Below, piece by piece: positions 34,920 to 44,720 of a stretch of 64,000 nucleotides of DNA (position 1 is its first letter; each line of letters opens with the position of its first letter). Under the pieces are notes generated by a model that saw only the letters and a program-made list of their open reading frames with translations, was not told where the DNA came from and did not search any database. The translations under genes and the position numbers were made by a program. This DNA comes from Vesta saturnalis. Taxonomy: Eukaryota; Arthropoda; Insecta; Coleoptera; Lampyridae. The stretch covers positions 5,876,001 through 5,940,000 of the forward strand of contig JARFJB010001987.1 of the NCBI GenBank assembly GCA_036346205.1, given 5' to 3'.

Positions 34920-35508
34920 CACTCAGGTCATCACAAAAGTGCAAGCTTTGGGACCTGGATACTTTCAGCAAAGACTATTGTTCTGTCGCTGGCTTCTTCG
35001 CCGCTGTAATCTGCAGAGAAATTTTCAAAAATTTATTTTATTTGCGCACGAAGCTTATTTTGCAAAAGACTGAGTATTTTACTCGAGAAACTTACACGTG
35101 TGAGTTGACGAAGATCCCCGTGCAACATTTTTCGGTGACTGTACGGGTGGGTATTATAGGAAATTATGTAATCGAACCTTATCTTCTACTACACCGTTTT
35201 AATGTGGAAAATTACCATCTTCTTTTAGATAGTGTGTTACCAGAGCTTTTAGAGGATTTGCCAATGAACATCAAGCAACTTCTGGTTTCAATATGATGGT
35301 GCGCCAGCACACAGTACACGGGAAATTACTGCAATGCTGAATAGACAATACCCAAGTAGGTGGATTGGGAGGAACTGTCCTGTTTTGTGGCCAGCCCGGG
35401 GTTCAGCCTTAACTACATTAGATTTTTTTCTTGTGTTATATCAAGACTTGTATACGAGACGCCAGTAAATACAGAGGAAGAGTTAGTAGCAAAATCTTGG
35501 CTGCAGCA
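34920..35508 (+). pseudogene. DUF4817-type mariner-like transposase, C-terminal half (split by the Polinton)
   Basis: Plus-strand reading over several frames: HFSVTVRVGIIGNYVIEPYL, a block ELLEDLPMNIKQL, then YDGAPAHSTREITAM (second catalytic Asp), SRWIGRNCPVLWPARGSA and TTLDFFLVLY (third Asp region), and ETPVNTEEELVA near 35,470. This is the DDE half of the family that carries DUF4817 at the N-terminus in other copies (for example 55,547-56,333). The frame breaks exactly at the Polinton target site at 35,509 and resumes at 46,707 with a segment that ends GYRACVAANGGYYDNF, the usual C-terminus. It is strongly decayed. Confidence 0.75.
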
Positions 35509-35514
35509 GAGGAT
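35509..35514 (+). repeat. Polinton target site duplication, left
   Basis: GAGGAT, identical to 46,707-46,712. Six base pairs is the duplication length of Polinton/Maverick elements. Confidence 0.9.
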
Positions 35515-35747
35515 AGTAGTACCCCGGCACCTCGCCTTTCACTTTTGTGACGTCATTTGACCTTGGGATTCCCCACGGTAGCCCACGTGGGGCACCGTAT
35601 TCTCCACCCCTATGGTTTCTTTTCGGAGGCCTTTTTCACTCCCTTTTCATCCCTAATTATTTTTGTTTTTACACACCCACGTGTGAGACCGTATTTTCCA
35701 CCCCTACGTTATGACCGCCCACGTGTAGGACGCGTTTTTCTACCCCT
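35515..35747 (+). repeat. Polinton left TIR, outer part
   Basis: Matches the reverse complement of 46,474-46,706. Both arms contain repeated CCCACGTG motifs and ttttcggaggcc-like blocks. The match stops at 35,747, where the insert begins. The open frames seen over both arms are by-products. Confidence 0.9.
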
Positions 35748-36072
35748 TGTAACGAACCGCAAGTCATTACTTCAAAATTTTTTTAATTAATTAATTATTT
35801 AACAATCAGCCCTCGTAAAAGAAATGATGTAAGCTTTCTTAGTATTCAAACACCTGCAAAACTTAATCTAATATTTCTTAGTATTCCGTATTACTCAGTA
35901 CCTAACTTAATATTTCTCATTATTTCGTTTGATTGCACAACAATAATTAATTTGTTTCCACTCCAACGTAGATTTCATAAAACATCGAAAGTTTTATACG
36001 TCAGAGTAATCTCCGCCAATTACAAATAGGATTCCCCCAAACAGAAGCCACCACCGCCTACTGAGGGTCCTC

Positions 36073-36080
36073 TATAAAAA
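36073..36080 (+). promoter_or_regulatory. Possible TATA box inside the insert
   Basis: TATAAAAA followed by a GC-rich ccgcgccgcgcacc stretch, as expected for a polymerase II core promoter in an LTR. No gene follows, so this is only suggestive. Confidence 0.3.
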
Positions 36081-36227
36081 CCGCGCCGCGCACCTTAAAA
36101 AGTTAATAAGAATAAGAATAACAATGTATCTATCTATAGATCTCTATCTATCGGTATTTAAAAACGCACCCCGTAAACGCATCCCGCCGCCGAGAATTAT
36201 TTAGTTGGTTTCACCAGCTCCTGTATT

Positions 36228-36248
36228 AGTTAGTCCGTTTGACTAACT
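36228..36248 (+). repeat. Perfect 8-bp hairpin
   Basis: AGTTAGTC, loop CGTTT, GACTAACT. It lies between the TATA box and the tandem array. Confidence 0.6.
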
Positions 36249-36422
36249 CCGATTCCAGAAAACCTGCACGTGACGGTTGTTTGAAAGTAAATCGCCGCAG
36301 ACCTAGTGATAGCCACCGCGAGTTTAGCTCCCCGTATTTGCGAACGCGCACCGCGAATCTTTTGTAAATAGCTATCCTCGATCTTTGTGATTAACGACAC
36401 GTAAGTTTGTAGACTAATTCAG

Positions 36423-37823
36423 TACTCACAAACGCAAGCACACACCAAACCCCAGACCGCTACGGGCAAAAGCCACGAGGTAGTCGGGAGTGCTCACGAA
36501 CACCAGCACACACTAAAACCCCAGAACGCCACGGGCAGAAGCCACGAGGTAGTCGGGAGATTACAAACGCAAACACGCACCAACCCCCAGACCGCTACGG
36601 CCAAAAGCCACGAGGTAGTCGGGAGTGCTCACAAACACCAGCACACACTAAAACCCCAGACCGCCACGGGCAGAAGCCACGAGGTAGTCGGGAGATTACA
36701 AACGCAAACACGCACCAACCCCAGACCGCTACGGCCAAAAGCCACGAGGTAGTCAGTGCTCACAAACACCAGCACACATAAACCCCAGACCGCCACGGGC
36801 AGAAGCCACGAGGTAGTCGGAGATTACAAACGCAAACACGCACCAACCCCCAGACCGCTACGGGCAAAAGCCACGAGGTAGTCGGGAGTGCTCACGAACA
36901 CCAGCACACACTAAAACCCCAGAACGCCACGGGCAGAAGCCACGAGGTAGTCGGGAGATTACAAACGCAAACACGCACCAACCCCCAGACCGCTACGGCC
37001 AAAAGCCACGAGGTAGTCGGGAGTGCTCACAAACACCAGCACACACTAAAACCCCAGACCGCCACGGGCAGAAGCCACGAGGTAGTCGGGAGATTACAAA
37101 CGCAAACACGCACCAACCCCCAGACCGCTACGGGCAAAAGCCACGAGGTAGTCGGGAGTGCTCACAAACACCAGCACACACTAAAACCCCAGACCGCCAC
37201 GGGCAGAAGCCACGAGGTAGTCGGGAGATTACAAACGCAAACACGCACCAACCCCCAGACCGCTACGGCCAAAAGCCACGAGGTAGTCAGTGCTCACAAA
37301 CACCAGCACACACTAAAACCCCAGACCGCCACGGGCAGAAGCCACGAGGTAGTCGAGATTACAAACGCAAACACGCACCAAAGACCGCTACGGGCAAAAG
37401 CCACGAGGTAGTCGAGTGCTCACGAACACCAGCACACACTAAAACCCCAGAACGCCACGGGCAGAAGCCACGAGGTAGTCGGGAGATTACAAACGCAAAC
37501 ACGCACCAACCCCCAGACCGCTACGGCCAAAAGCCACGAGGTAGTCGGGAGTGCTCACAAACACCAGCACACACTAAAACCCCAGACCGCCACGGGCAGA
37601 AGCCACGAGGTAGTCGGGAGATTACAAACGCAAACACGCACCAACCCCCAGACCGCTACGGGCAAAGCCACGAGGTAGTCGGGAGTGCTCACAAACACCA
37701 GCACACACACTAAAACCCCCAGACCGCTACGGGCAAAAGCCACGAGGTAGTCGGGAGTATACAAACGCAAACACGCACCAACCCCCAGACCGCTACGGGC
37801 AAAAGCCACGAGGTAGTCGGGAG
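36423..37823 (+). repeat. Satellite-like tandem array with alternating half-units
   Basis: About 21 half-units counted by the motif gaggtagtc. Two types alternate: type A of about 69 bp with tgctcacaaacaccagcaca and ccgccacgggcagaag, and type B of about 66 bp with attacaaacgcaaacacgca and ccgctacgggcaaaag. Both end in ccacgaggtagtcgggag. The real unit is therefore a dimer of about 135 bp. Some units have small deletions, and the last two lose the alternation. Open frames across it simply reflect the repeat. Confidence 0.9.
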
Positions 37824-38982
37824 TATACACCCACCACGCTAACATATACCTGACGACGAGAGCTAAGTAGGACTGTATAGACCTGCAGCTTTCATCATTT
37901 ACGCTCACTTACATTCTAAACACCTGAATTCACCAGCTCGCTGGCAAAAGACCGAAGTGCCTGATATCACAAACGAATTAAACGTAGAGTATCCGTCAAA
38001 GACCTGTCGTAGCCGAAAAAAACGTACACCGATACCCACGCGCTTAGTAATTTGATTTCAAGAAAGCAATCAATTAATTGTTTTCCACCAGCTTATTCCG
38101 CAAGTATAAACCGCCTTTAATAAATACGCGTTTTGTGCGTATACCAGTAAGTAACGGTCAGTTATATCTACGTGAGATTTCCTTCGTTTGCATAAAGGAA
38201 ATCATCACCATAAAATTACATCCCCGAAGATAACGTGCAGATATTAATTATACAACCAAACTTGTATAATCCGCCTAGTCTAAATTTAATGCAAAAGTAA
38301 ACCTCTGAAGAAGTCATATTTTCAAGCATAATACATCGCGAAAGTAAATTGCTTCACGAAGCATACGCGCTTGTCCGTCCTCCAGAAATTACTAAAGGTA
38401 AAGAGCCGCACGCAGTTAGACCGGTACAACCGTCATGCGTACTATCCTGAACTCGGGATATCGATTTTCACTAGTGACCTAGATTCGCGCAACCCTCGTT
38501 TTGAATAACCAGTAATTTGTTTATAAATTCTTTTCTTTTATAGACAGGGCCGTATTCAGCATAAATAATTAATTAAACATCACGTTATTAATCATTTAAA
38601 TATTACGGTCATTACTGAGTGTAACTAGGGTGCATTAAAATCTATTTTCCAGAAGCGACTTCGACAAGAATAAGCTGTCGCATTGAGCGAGTGGAAGGAA
38701 GGATGCCCCCGACGCCGCCGTCTCCATCAGGACATCCAGTTGTTTGTCATTGTTACGTTTAGGTTAGTTGATTTAGAATAAGTGTGAACATATATTAGAT
38801 TTGTAAATATAGGAAAATATATTTTTTTTAAACCATTTTATTTTAATTATTTTATGTGGACAGTGTAAAGCTAAGATTAAAGATACCGACGAACCCACAC
38901 CCCTCTTTAGTTTAGAATATAAAGACCGATTGCAGTTTAGCCGCGGCAAATATAAAAATTGTAAGAAAGGACATTACATAAA

Positions 38983-39305
38983 ATGGTTTCTTTTCGGAGG
39001 CCTTTTTTCAACTCTTGACAGAATTTTTAACCCTAATTAGAGCCTTTTTGAAAGCCATGTCTTTTTTGTACTTACTCACGTGAGGGGCAGATGTACGCCT
39101 TGGATTTGGTCTTGGACTTGGGGTTGGTCTTGGGGCTTGGAGCTGGTCTTGGACTTGGGGTAGGTCTTGGACTTGGGCTAGATCTTGGAGCTGGGGCTGG
39201 ACCTGGTCTTGGACTTGGGCTAGGTTTTGGGGATGGGGCTGTACCTGGACTTGGTCTTGGGGTTGGTCTTGGATCTGGAGTTGGTCTTAGGGCTAGGGTA
39301 GGGTG
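38983..39305 (+). repeat. Polinton left TIR, inner part
   Basis: Resumes with atggtttcttttcggaggcc and matches the reverse complement of about 46,266-46,473. It ends in a minisatellite of ggtcttggacttggg-type units (39,100-39,300). Left and right arms differ in the number and order of these units. Pro/Ser-rich or Gly/Leu-rich frames across it are artefacts of the repeat. Confidence 0.85.
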
Positions 39306-39448
39306 ACAACTATTTCTGGAAATTATCTTGTATATCATTTTTGACCCGATGTTTGGAGGGTTAGCATTCTGATTGAAAAGGAAGTTATTTAGTCTATTTA
39401 AACGAAGTTGCCGGTAGAGTATCTATTAGTATCGTTTAGCGATTCAAG

Positions 39449-40108
39449 ATGGAAGATCAGTTGAAGCACCCCTTTTCGGCGATAGTTGCGGGTCCGTCGG
39501 GTTGTGGGGAATCGTATTTTATCGTGGATTTTCTCAAAAATATCAAAACTGCCTGCGATACAGCTTTTGAAAAAATTATCTGGTTTTACAGTGAGTGGCA
39601 GCCTTTATTCAAAGATCTCTCTGTGGAATTTCAAAAGGGTTTACCTGATATGGAATAGTTTGACGGAGAAAAACCTGTCTTAATAATAATTGACGACCTA
39701 ATGCGCGAAACGAACGGCTCGATGGTTGATATTTTTACAAAAGGTTGTCATCATCGAAATCTAAGTGTGTTTTTCTTAACGCAGAACATATTGCAAGGAC
39801 GTGGACAGCGGGATATTTCTCTTAACGCACATTACATAATTTTGTTTAAGAACCCACGTGACAGAGCTCAGATATAGCATTTAGCAAGACAGATTGCGCC
39901 GGACAACCCGAAATTTTTAGAAGCCGCGTACCAAGATGCCACTTCAAACCCGCACGGATATTTATTGTTCGATTTAAAACAGAATACACCGGATGTGCTA
40001 CGTTATAGAACAAACATATTCGGGCCTCAAGGTATCTGCCAGGTATATATAGCGAAAAAAGGGTTTAAGTCTCACAGTCATAAAGATTACATCATATATG
40101 ATGGCTGA
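39449..40108 (+). pseudogene. Polinton packaging ATPase (FtsK/HerA type) with two in-frame stops
   Basis: 219 codons in one frame starting MEDQLKHPF. Walker A region at residues 13-20 reads GPSGCGES; the normal Lys is Glu. Walker B near residue 77 reads PVLIIIDDLM. It continues with FFLTQNILQGRGQRDISLNA, a sensor-type TQN block, and ends KGFKSHSHKDYIIYDG. Length matches the family (about 220-230 residues). In Polintons this ATPase is the probable genome-packaging motor. TAG stops interrupt the frame at 39,656-39,658 and 39,875-39,877. The stop at 40,106-40,108 overlaps the start of the next gene (40,098). This overlap is typical of the tight gene packing in these elements. Confidence 0.85.
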
Positions 40109-40430
40109 CGTTTTAAGCGAGATCACTGATATCCTGCATGCATTAGCCAGATTAAGTAAAAGTCAACGTGACGCTTTATTGAAATGTTTGGATAGTAAGC
40201 AGGTAGAGTGTATTTGCGAGTGTGCACATAACATTTTAAAAGTTCGTGTACCTCTGTCAGCTGATCAGAAGCAGCGACTCTCTCAACATAAGCACACTTT
40301 AAGACGCTTGGCACAGAGAGGCGAGTCTATAAAAAAGAAGAAACAGTTTCTTGTGCAGAAAGTCGGTGCATTGCTACCGCTCCTGTTAGGACCATTACTC
40401 GGCGGAATCCTACGTAATCTGTTTCAATAA
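40098..40430 (+). CDS. Small Polinton protein with basic segment and hydrophobic tail
   Basis: 110 residues, open from ATG to stop. An N-terminal helical region (DILHALARLSKSQRDALLKC) is followed by a central segment with Cys residues (ECICECAHNILK), a basic part (RRLAQRGESIKKKKQFLVQK) and a hydrophobic C-terminus (LLPLLLGPLLGGILRNLF). Proteins with this basic-then-hydrophobic end recur next to the ATPase in insect Polintons. The tail could insert in a membrane or pack inside a virion. The role is not known to me. It overlaps the ATPase end by 11 bases and is followed after two bases by the next gene. It is one of only two frames here without a disruption. Confidence 0.6.
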   Translation: MMADVLSEITDILHALARLSKSQRDALLKCLDSKQVECICECAHNILKVRVPLSADQKQRLSQHKHTLRRLAQRGESIKKKKQFLVQKVGALLPLLLGPLLGGILRNLFQ

Positions 40431-40432
40431 CC

Positions 40433-41078
40433 ATGGATCACAATCTGAAGAAGATGATTAATCTACCGATGGACTTTATACAGCGCTTACAGGCACCAGA
40501 TGTTACACAAAACAACATTTTAACGCAGTTGAGTAACGATATGGGTAAAGTTTTAAAAACGAAAATGACCGACCATGACAAATGGCTGCAGTACAACCAA
40601 GTTCTTCAAAGGTCTACACTTTTCCAATCAGTTACGTCAGTCTACCAGCATAACAATCAGCGGTGACGCTGTTGCTGATGATATTAGAGATTTACCGCAA
40701 CGCAAGGTTCTAGCGGACGATAAAATAGTATCAACACTTCGGCCTTCATACAAGAGAAAAGGCGAGGCTTTGCTACGTATACTGAATACGAGCAGCAACG
40801 TTTTTTGGGATAAAAGGGGTACTGTCACAATAAAAGGCGAGATCATACCACATTCCAACATTACCGATCTGGTTCACGATACGTTAAGAAAACGAAAAAC
40901 TACAAAAGCGCGCAGTTGGCATCAGTTTGCGACGTACATTAAAGAGATAAATATACCACGAGAGTTTATCGGAAATACGCTAAGGCATGATGTTTCTGTA
41001 TCACCCAGCGTTCAACGGACCCTCACAACTATAGGTGAGAATTACGATGCTGATAGTGAGCAGGGTTCGCTGGTATAA
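40433..41078 (+). pseudogene. Conserved Polinton protein of unknown function, frameshifted
   Basis: Starts MDHNLKKMINLPMDFIQRLQ at 40,433, two bases after the previous stop. A frameshift near 40,640 separates the first 70 residues from the rest. The second part shows RDLPQRKVLADDKIVSTL, NTSSNVFWDKRGTVTIKGEI, SNITDLVHDTLRKRKT and INIPREFIGNTLR. This unknown protein, usually about 200-250 residues, is common between the small protein and the integrase in insect Polintons. The WDxRGxVTIxG piece is its most recognisable block. It is mostly helical with a charged C-terminus. No enzymatic motif is seen. Confidence 0.7.
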
Positions 41079-41112
41079 CACTTTTAACTAATTCTGTAAA
41101 AGATAAAAAAAA

Positions 41113-42078
41113 TATGGTGAAGTCAAAAATTGGCTGCAGGCACAGGAAGCTTATACGGTACATAAACTAGTCAGAAAAAGGTTTACACAAAATAAATAGA
41201 TTATGAGTAACCTTTACGAGTTGCGGCAAGCGGATCTTTGTGATATGCGAACTTTAAGTAAACACAATAGTGGATACAACTAAATATTAACGGTAATTGA
41301 TGTATTTAGCAAGAGGGCATGGGTGAGAGCAATTAAAACGAAGACAGCCTCATCTGTAATTCAAGCATTCGCGGATATTTTTAAGGATTGCGACAATACT
41401 CCAGCAAATCTACAGACGGATAAAGGCAAAGAGTTTGTGGCGAGCAGTGTACAAAACTTTTTCGAGAAACAAAATATCAATTTCTATGTAACAAATAACC
41501 TTGTAAAAGCATCTGTAGTTGAAAGATCTAATAAAACATTGAAAAAAAAGATGTGGCGTTATTTCACTTACAAAAATTCCTACAGATATATTGATGTACT
41601 CGAAAGACTTGTGACTGCCTACAACAATAGTCCTCATTCAAGTATAAAGATGGCCCCCTCGGCTGTAAACGATAAAAACATTTTGGAAGTGTGGGATAAC
41701 CTGTACGCGAAAGGTTTAGGTCCAGTACGCCATCCTAAATATAAAGTCGGTGAGCATGTCAGAATCGCCAGAATTAAGTACACTTTTGAGAAGGGATATG
41801 AAACGAATTGGAGCGAGGAAGTTTTTACAATTAGTGCGGTAATAAAAAGAAGACCACCAGTTTATCGAATAATCGATCTTAATAACGATCCTCTTGAGGG
41901 TACCTTTTACGAAGAAAAATTGCAAGTTGTTACAGTTGATAAAGATACTCTATTCAAAGTGGATAAGATTCTAGCAGAGAAGGACCGTGGACGATATAAA
42001 CAATACCTGATCAACTGGCGTGAATACAGTGACAAATTTAATAGCTGGGTGTTAGCTTTGCAGTTGAGAGATATATAA
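41113..42078 (+). pseudogene. Polinton integrase (rve family) with C-terminal chromodomain, two in-frame stops
   Basis: One frame of about 320 codons with TAG at 41,197 and TAA at 41,281. Retroviral-type integrase core: first Asp in ADLCDMRTLSKHN (41,240), ILTVIDVFSKRAW, second Asp in NLQTDKGKEFVA, and the Glu in VVERSNKTLKKKMWRY. It continues with LVTAYNNSPHSSIKMAPS. The tail (KVDKILAEKDRGRYKQYLIN plus WREYSDKFNSWV) is a chromodomain, which in such integrases can guide insertion by binding histone marks. The catalytic triad is intact, and apart from the two stops the frame is well preserved. It inserts the linear element DNA with a 6-bp stagger. Confidence 0.85.
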
Positions 42079-42080
42079 AA

Positions 42081-42600
42081 ATGGAGTTTTATCCTACCTT
42101 ATTGAGTAATTGCTCTATGACGTGTTTTCCAGGTAATATGACGTCAAGTTTTATTACGCAACTGCCAAAACGGATAAGATTAACGGGCTCGTGGGTTGTA
42201 GGGATATCGGAAATTCAGTACCCATGTTCTTTTGCCACTGTAAGTGCAACAGAGAATTTAATTTATTATAGAACAGAGCCACCTGAAGAAATCGTGCTAG
42301 AAACGATACTACAAAAGGCCGCAGAATATTTTCAAAGCGACAACGAGAAGATCATTTATATTGAAGATGGCTGGTACCTGATACGTTACGCTTTGGGAAA
42401 TTATGCCAACATAGAAGAAATTACCAACGAGCTAAATAACCCTGTGCTAATAAGTCAATTGCTGACAATCGAATAACATAATCTAACTAAGCGCGTCACT
42501 ACGAAATTAAAAACTCAGCTCTTGCTATTCGGATTCTCACAACGTCTAGCCTTACAATTGGGTTATCGTCCGTATCAGAACATAGCTATGGAACCAATAC
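42081..42600 (+). pseudogene. Polinton minor capsid (penton-like) protein, truncated and frameshifted
   Basis: Starts at 42,081, two bases after the integrase stop, with MEFYPTLLSNCSMTCFPGN and QLPKRIRLTGSWVVGISEIQ; this N-terminal block is typical of the single-jelly-roll minor capsid candidate of Polintons. The first frame ends at 42,476. After a frameshift the reading LTKRVTTKLKTQL and SQRLALQLGYRPYQ continues to about 42,590. Normal length is nearly twice this, so an internal deletion has removed the rest and joins it to the tail of another protein. The role, the vertex capsomer of a virus-like particle, is inferred from published family comparisons. Confidence 0.65.
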
Positions 42601-42846
42601 CCTCTCAGCTCTTAGAACGGGTGCTAATATTCTTGGTGACGTCATAGAGGATCAACTTATTAAGGATTCGTTTCAAGGAAGATTTCACGAGGCAGGTAGA
42701 AACCTTAAGCGTAAAGCCGACGAGAAAATCGATAAAATGATGGAGGGTTCGGGTTATCAAAGAGTACGTCTGTTAGATAATAACCAGTCTCTACCGAGAG
42801 CGGTTGCTAAGAAGAAGCCTACTTACGACGATATATTTTCAAGACA
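42600..42846 (+). pseudogene. C-terminal tail of another Polinton virion-associated protein
   Basis: Plus-strand frame without its own start: SALRTGANILGDVIEDQ, then GRFHEAGRNLKRKADEKIDK, GSGYQRVR and KKKPTYDDIFSRQ. The Gly/Ala-rich helix, Lys-rich stretch and DIFS ending are seen in insect Polintons directly upstream of the major capsid gene. It reads past the major capsid start at 42,847 in a different frame. Its N-terminal part is deleted. Confidence 0.5.
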
Positions 42847-44132
42847 ATGGCTTTCCTACATGCCCAATCGTGTGAATCCGTCAAATCCGAATTGGATTTG
42901 TTCGCTTTACCGTCGACGCATACAAGTATACGAGAGTGGTGAATGGATATTCTACAAACCCTTATCAGCTCTGAGTGATGACGCCCCAATAGAATTTGTA
43001 GTCCCCGGAAATGGAAACGATTGCATAGATTTAAGCCAGACCATGTTGTACATCATAGCTAAAGTACTAAAGCAAGATGATACAGCACTTACAGACGCTG
43101 ATGTAGCACCGGTAAACAATTGGATGCATTCGCTTTTCTCACAGGTGGAGGTTTACTTAAATCAGAAGATGGTGTCACAAACAAACAACACCTACGCCTA
43201 CCGTTCATATATCGAAACGCTGCTAAATTATGGAAAGGAGGCCATGAGTTCACATCTAGGTTGTACCTTATGACACAATGATACAGCTGGGCAGATGAAT
43301 ACACTAGGAAACTCAAATAACGGTTTCTCAAAACGTCAAGCACTTGCGGCTATCGGGATACAGATAGAGATGATTGGTCACATGCACTAGGACTTGTTTA
43401 ATCAAGAAAAGTTTCTCATAAGTGGTGTTGAGTAAAAGGCTAAATTTGTACGATCAAGAGATACCTTTAGCTTCAACTTACAAGGCGCGAATTATAGACG
43501 CTACTTTACTGGTGAGACGTATGAGAATCAATCCAACTATTTTAATTGTGCACGCTAAAGTTTTAGAAACGACCACCGCAAAATACCCTGTTACAAGGAC
43601 TGACGTAAAAGTATTCACTATACCAGCAGGCATACAGCGAAAAACGTTGGATAATGTTTTCCTGGGTCAGTTACCTAAACAATGCATCGTAGGCTTTGTA
43701 GCAAATAAAGCCTTCAACGGTGATTACCCCTCAAACCCGTTCAATTTTCATATTAACTACGTGTCGTTATATATTGACGGACAACAAATTCCTTCGAAGG
43801 CCTTAAAAGCAGACTTTACAGCTATTGGTTTATATGTGAGACCGTACCACACCTTATTCTCTGGTACGGGTATTCATTTTTTGAATGAAGGTAGCGATAT
43901 ATCGAGAAGTGATTACCTCAACGGTTACTGTTTAATGGCCTTTGACCTAACACCTGACTTGTCTGCAAACGCTAGTACGTACTGGAATTTTGTTAGAAAC
44001 GGCTCCCTTCGGCTGGAAGTCGGGTTTGAAGAAGCGCTCACCGTAACCGTTAACTGTTTGGTGTATGCAGAATTCGATCACGTGATCGAGATCGATAAAT
44101 ATCGGAACGTTGTTGTGGATTTTAGCTGTTAA
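42847..44132 (+). pseudogene. Polinton major capsid protein (double jelly-roll), frameshifted
   Basis: The start ATG at 42,847 gives MAFLHAQSCESVKSELDLFA, the family N-terminus; a frameshift near 42,930 leads to SGEWIFYKPLSALSDDAPIE and NWMHSLFSQVEVYLN, TYAYRSYIETLLNYGKEA. A stop near 43,270 and frame changes to 43,430 follow. The frame from 43,422 has IDATLLVRRMRINPTILIVH, QLPKQCIVGFVANKAFNGDY, FSGTGIHFLNEGSDISR and FDLTPDLSA. Ends VYAEFDHVIEIDKY at 44,132. Total about 430 codons, close to the usual length. It resembles the C. elegans F54H12.2-like proteins now viewed as Polinton capsid proteins that would form an icosahedral shell. Four or more disruptions prevent a complete product. Confidence 0.85.
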
Positions 44133-44184
44133 AAATAGTGGCTCTAACCTGCGATCTTCATTGTACAGCAGCATTCGAAAGAAG

Positions 44185-44720
44185 ATGGACAAATACTTGG
44201 ATGTACAAGGGTTTAGTGGTGTTAACAACGAACTCATACCGAAAGAAATAGCCAGATGATGGTCGTTTATCGTTGATGCTAATCAAACCACCTCGTGGTT
44301 ACTTTATATCAAGATCCATGTCACAACAGATACAATTTTTGGAGGCTAATTATCAAGGGCTAAAATGGTGGTCGGGTCATGTACATTACAACAATTTCCG
44401 TGAGGACTTGATGAGAGTGTTGCGCCCCTTTCACAAAATTCACGTTAAGGGCAGTGAAAACAACAGGTTTCTTAGCAAACCAATAGTAAACCAGGAGGAG
44501 ACTGGTTGCCCGTCGATTAAACAATTGAAAAAGGAAGCAAAAGCGTGTTGGTGTTTAAACCATAACATCACTGGGTCTATGTGTGCACTGGAAAACGCCT
44601 TACTACTGCAAAACTGGACGCATACAAATTCCAAAGATGTATGCGGTAAAAGTGTTGAAATGTTTGAAATCGATCCTCAGCCACAAGAAGAATGTGTTTC
44701 GGCTTGTATGTGCTTCTAAT
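44185..44720 (+). pseudogene. Conserved Polinton-linked protein of unknown function, frameshifted
   Basis: The start near 44,185 reads MDKYLDVQGFSGVNNELIPK and after a frameshift continues LIKPPRGYFISRSMSQQIQF, NYQGLKWWSGHVHYNNFRED, a block HKIHVKGSENNRFLS and CPSIKQLKKEAKACWCLN. The D-x-QGF...KE opening followed by KPP and WxxGxxxY is a combination I know from insect proteins next to Polinton proteases. An RNase H-like nuclease fold is possible but no catalytic set can be proven here. It overlaps the start of the protease gene. Confidence 0.45.

Larger units (their letters stand above)
35748..38982. mobile_element. 3.2-kb insert in the Polinton left TIR
   Basis: Defined by comparison with the right TIR, which is continuous across this point. 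It starts TGTAACGAACC and the last bases are CATTACATAAA. TGTAA and TTACA look like LTR-type ends, but no target duplication was found and no coding frame is seen. It contains a TATA box (36,073-36,080), a perfect hairpin (36,228-36,248) and a 1.4-kb tandem array (36,423-37,823). A long solo LTR or a non-autonomous element is likely. Confidence 0.65.

Noticed and set aside
35557..35790. Frame with repeated Phe/Pro blocks, also seen inverted at 46,440-46,664
   Set aside because: It is the Polinton TIR read in one frame; the similarity of the two chains comes from the TIR, not from a gene family.
36423..37823. CRISPR-like array
   Set aside because: Units are contiguous, 66-69 bp, without unique spacers, and the genome is eukaryotic.
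37850..37900. Possible hammerhead ribozyme core (ctgacgacgag)
   Set aside because: A CTGANGA-like string is present, but no GAAA partner or matching stems could be placed around it.
37555..37908. 117-codon minus-strand frame with PDYLVAFARSGLG repeats
   Set aside because: It follows the satellite array unit exactly and breaks with small unit deletions; no sign of coding.
39091..39338. Pro/Ser-rich and Gly/Leu-rich open frames on both strands over the Polinton minisatellite
   Set aside because: They are read-outs of the repeat unit; both strands and other frames give similar low-complexity chains, and the region is part of the TIR.
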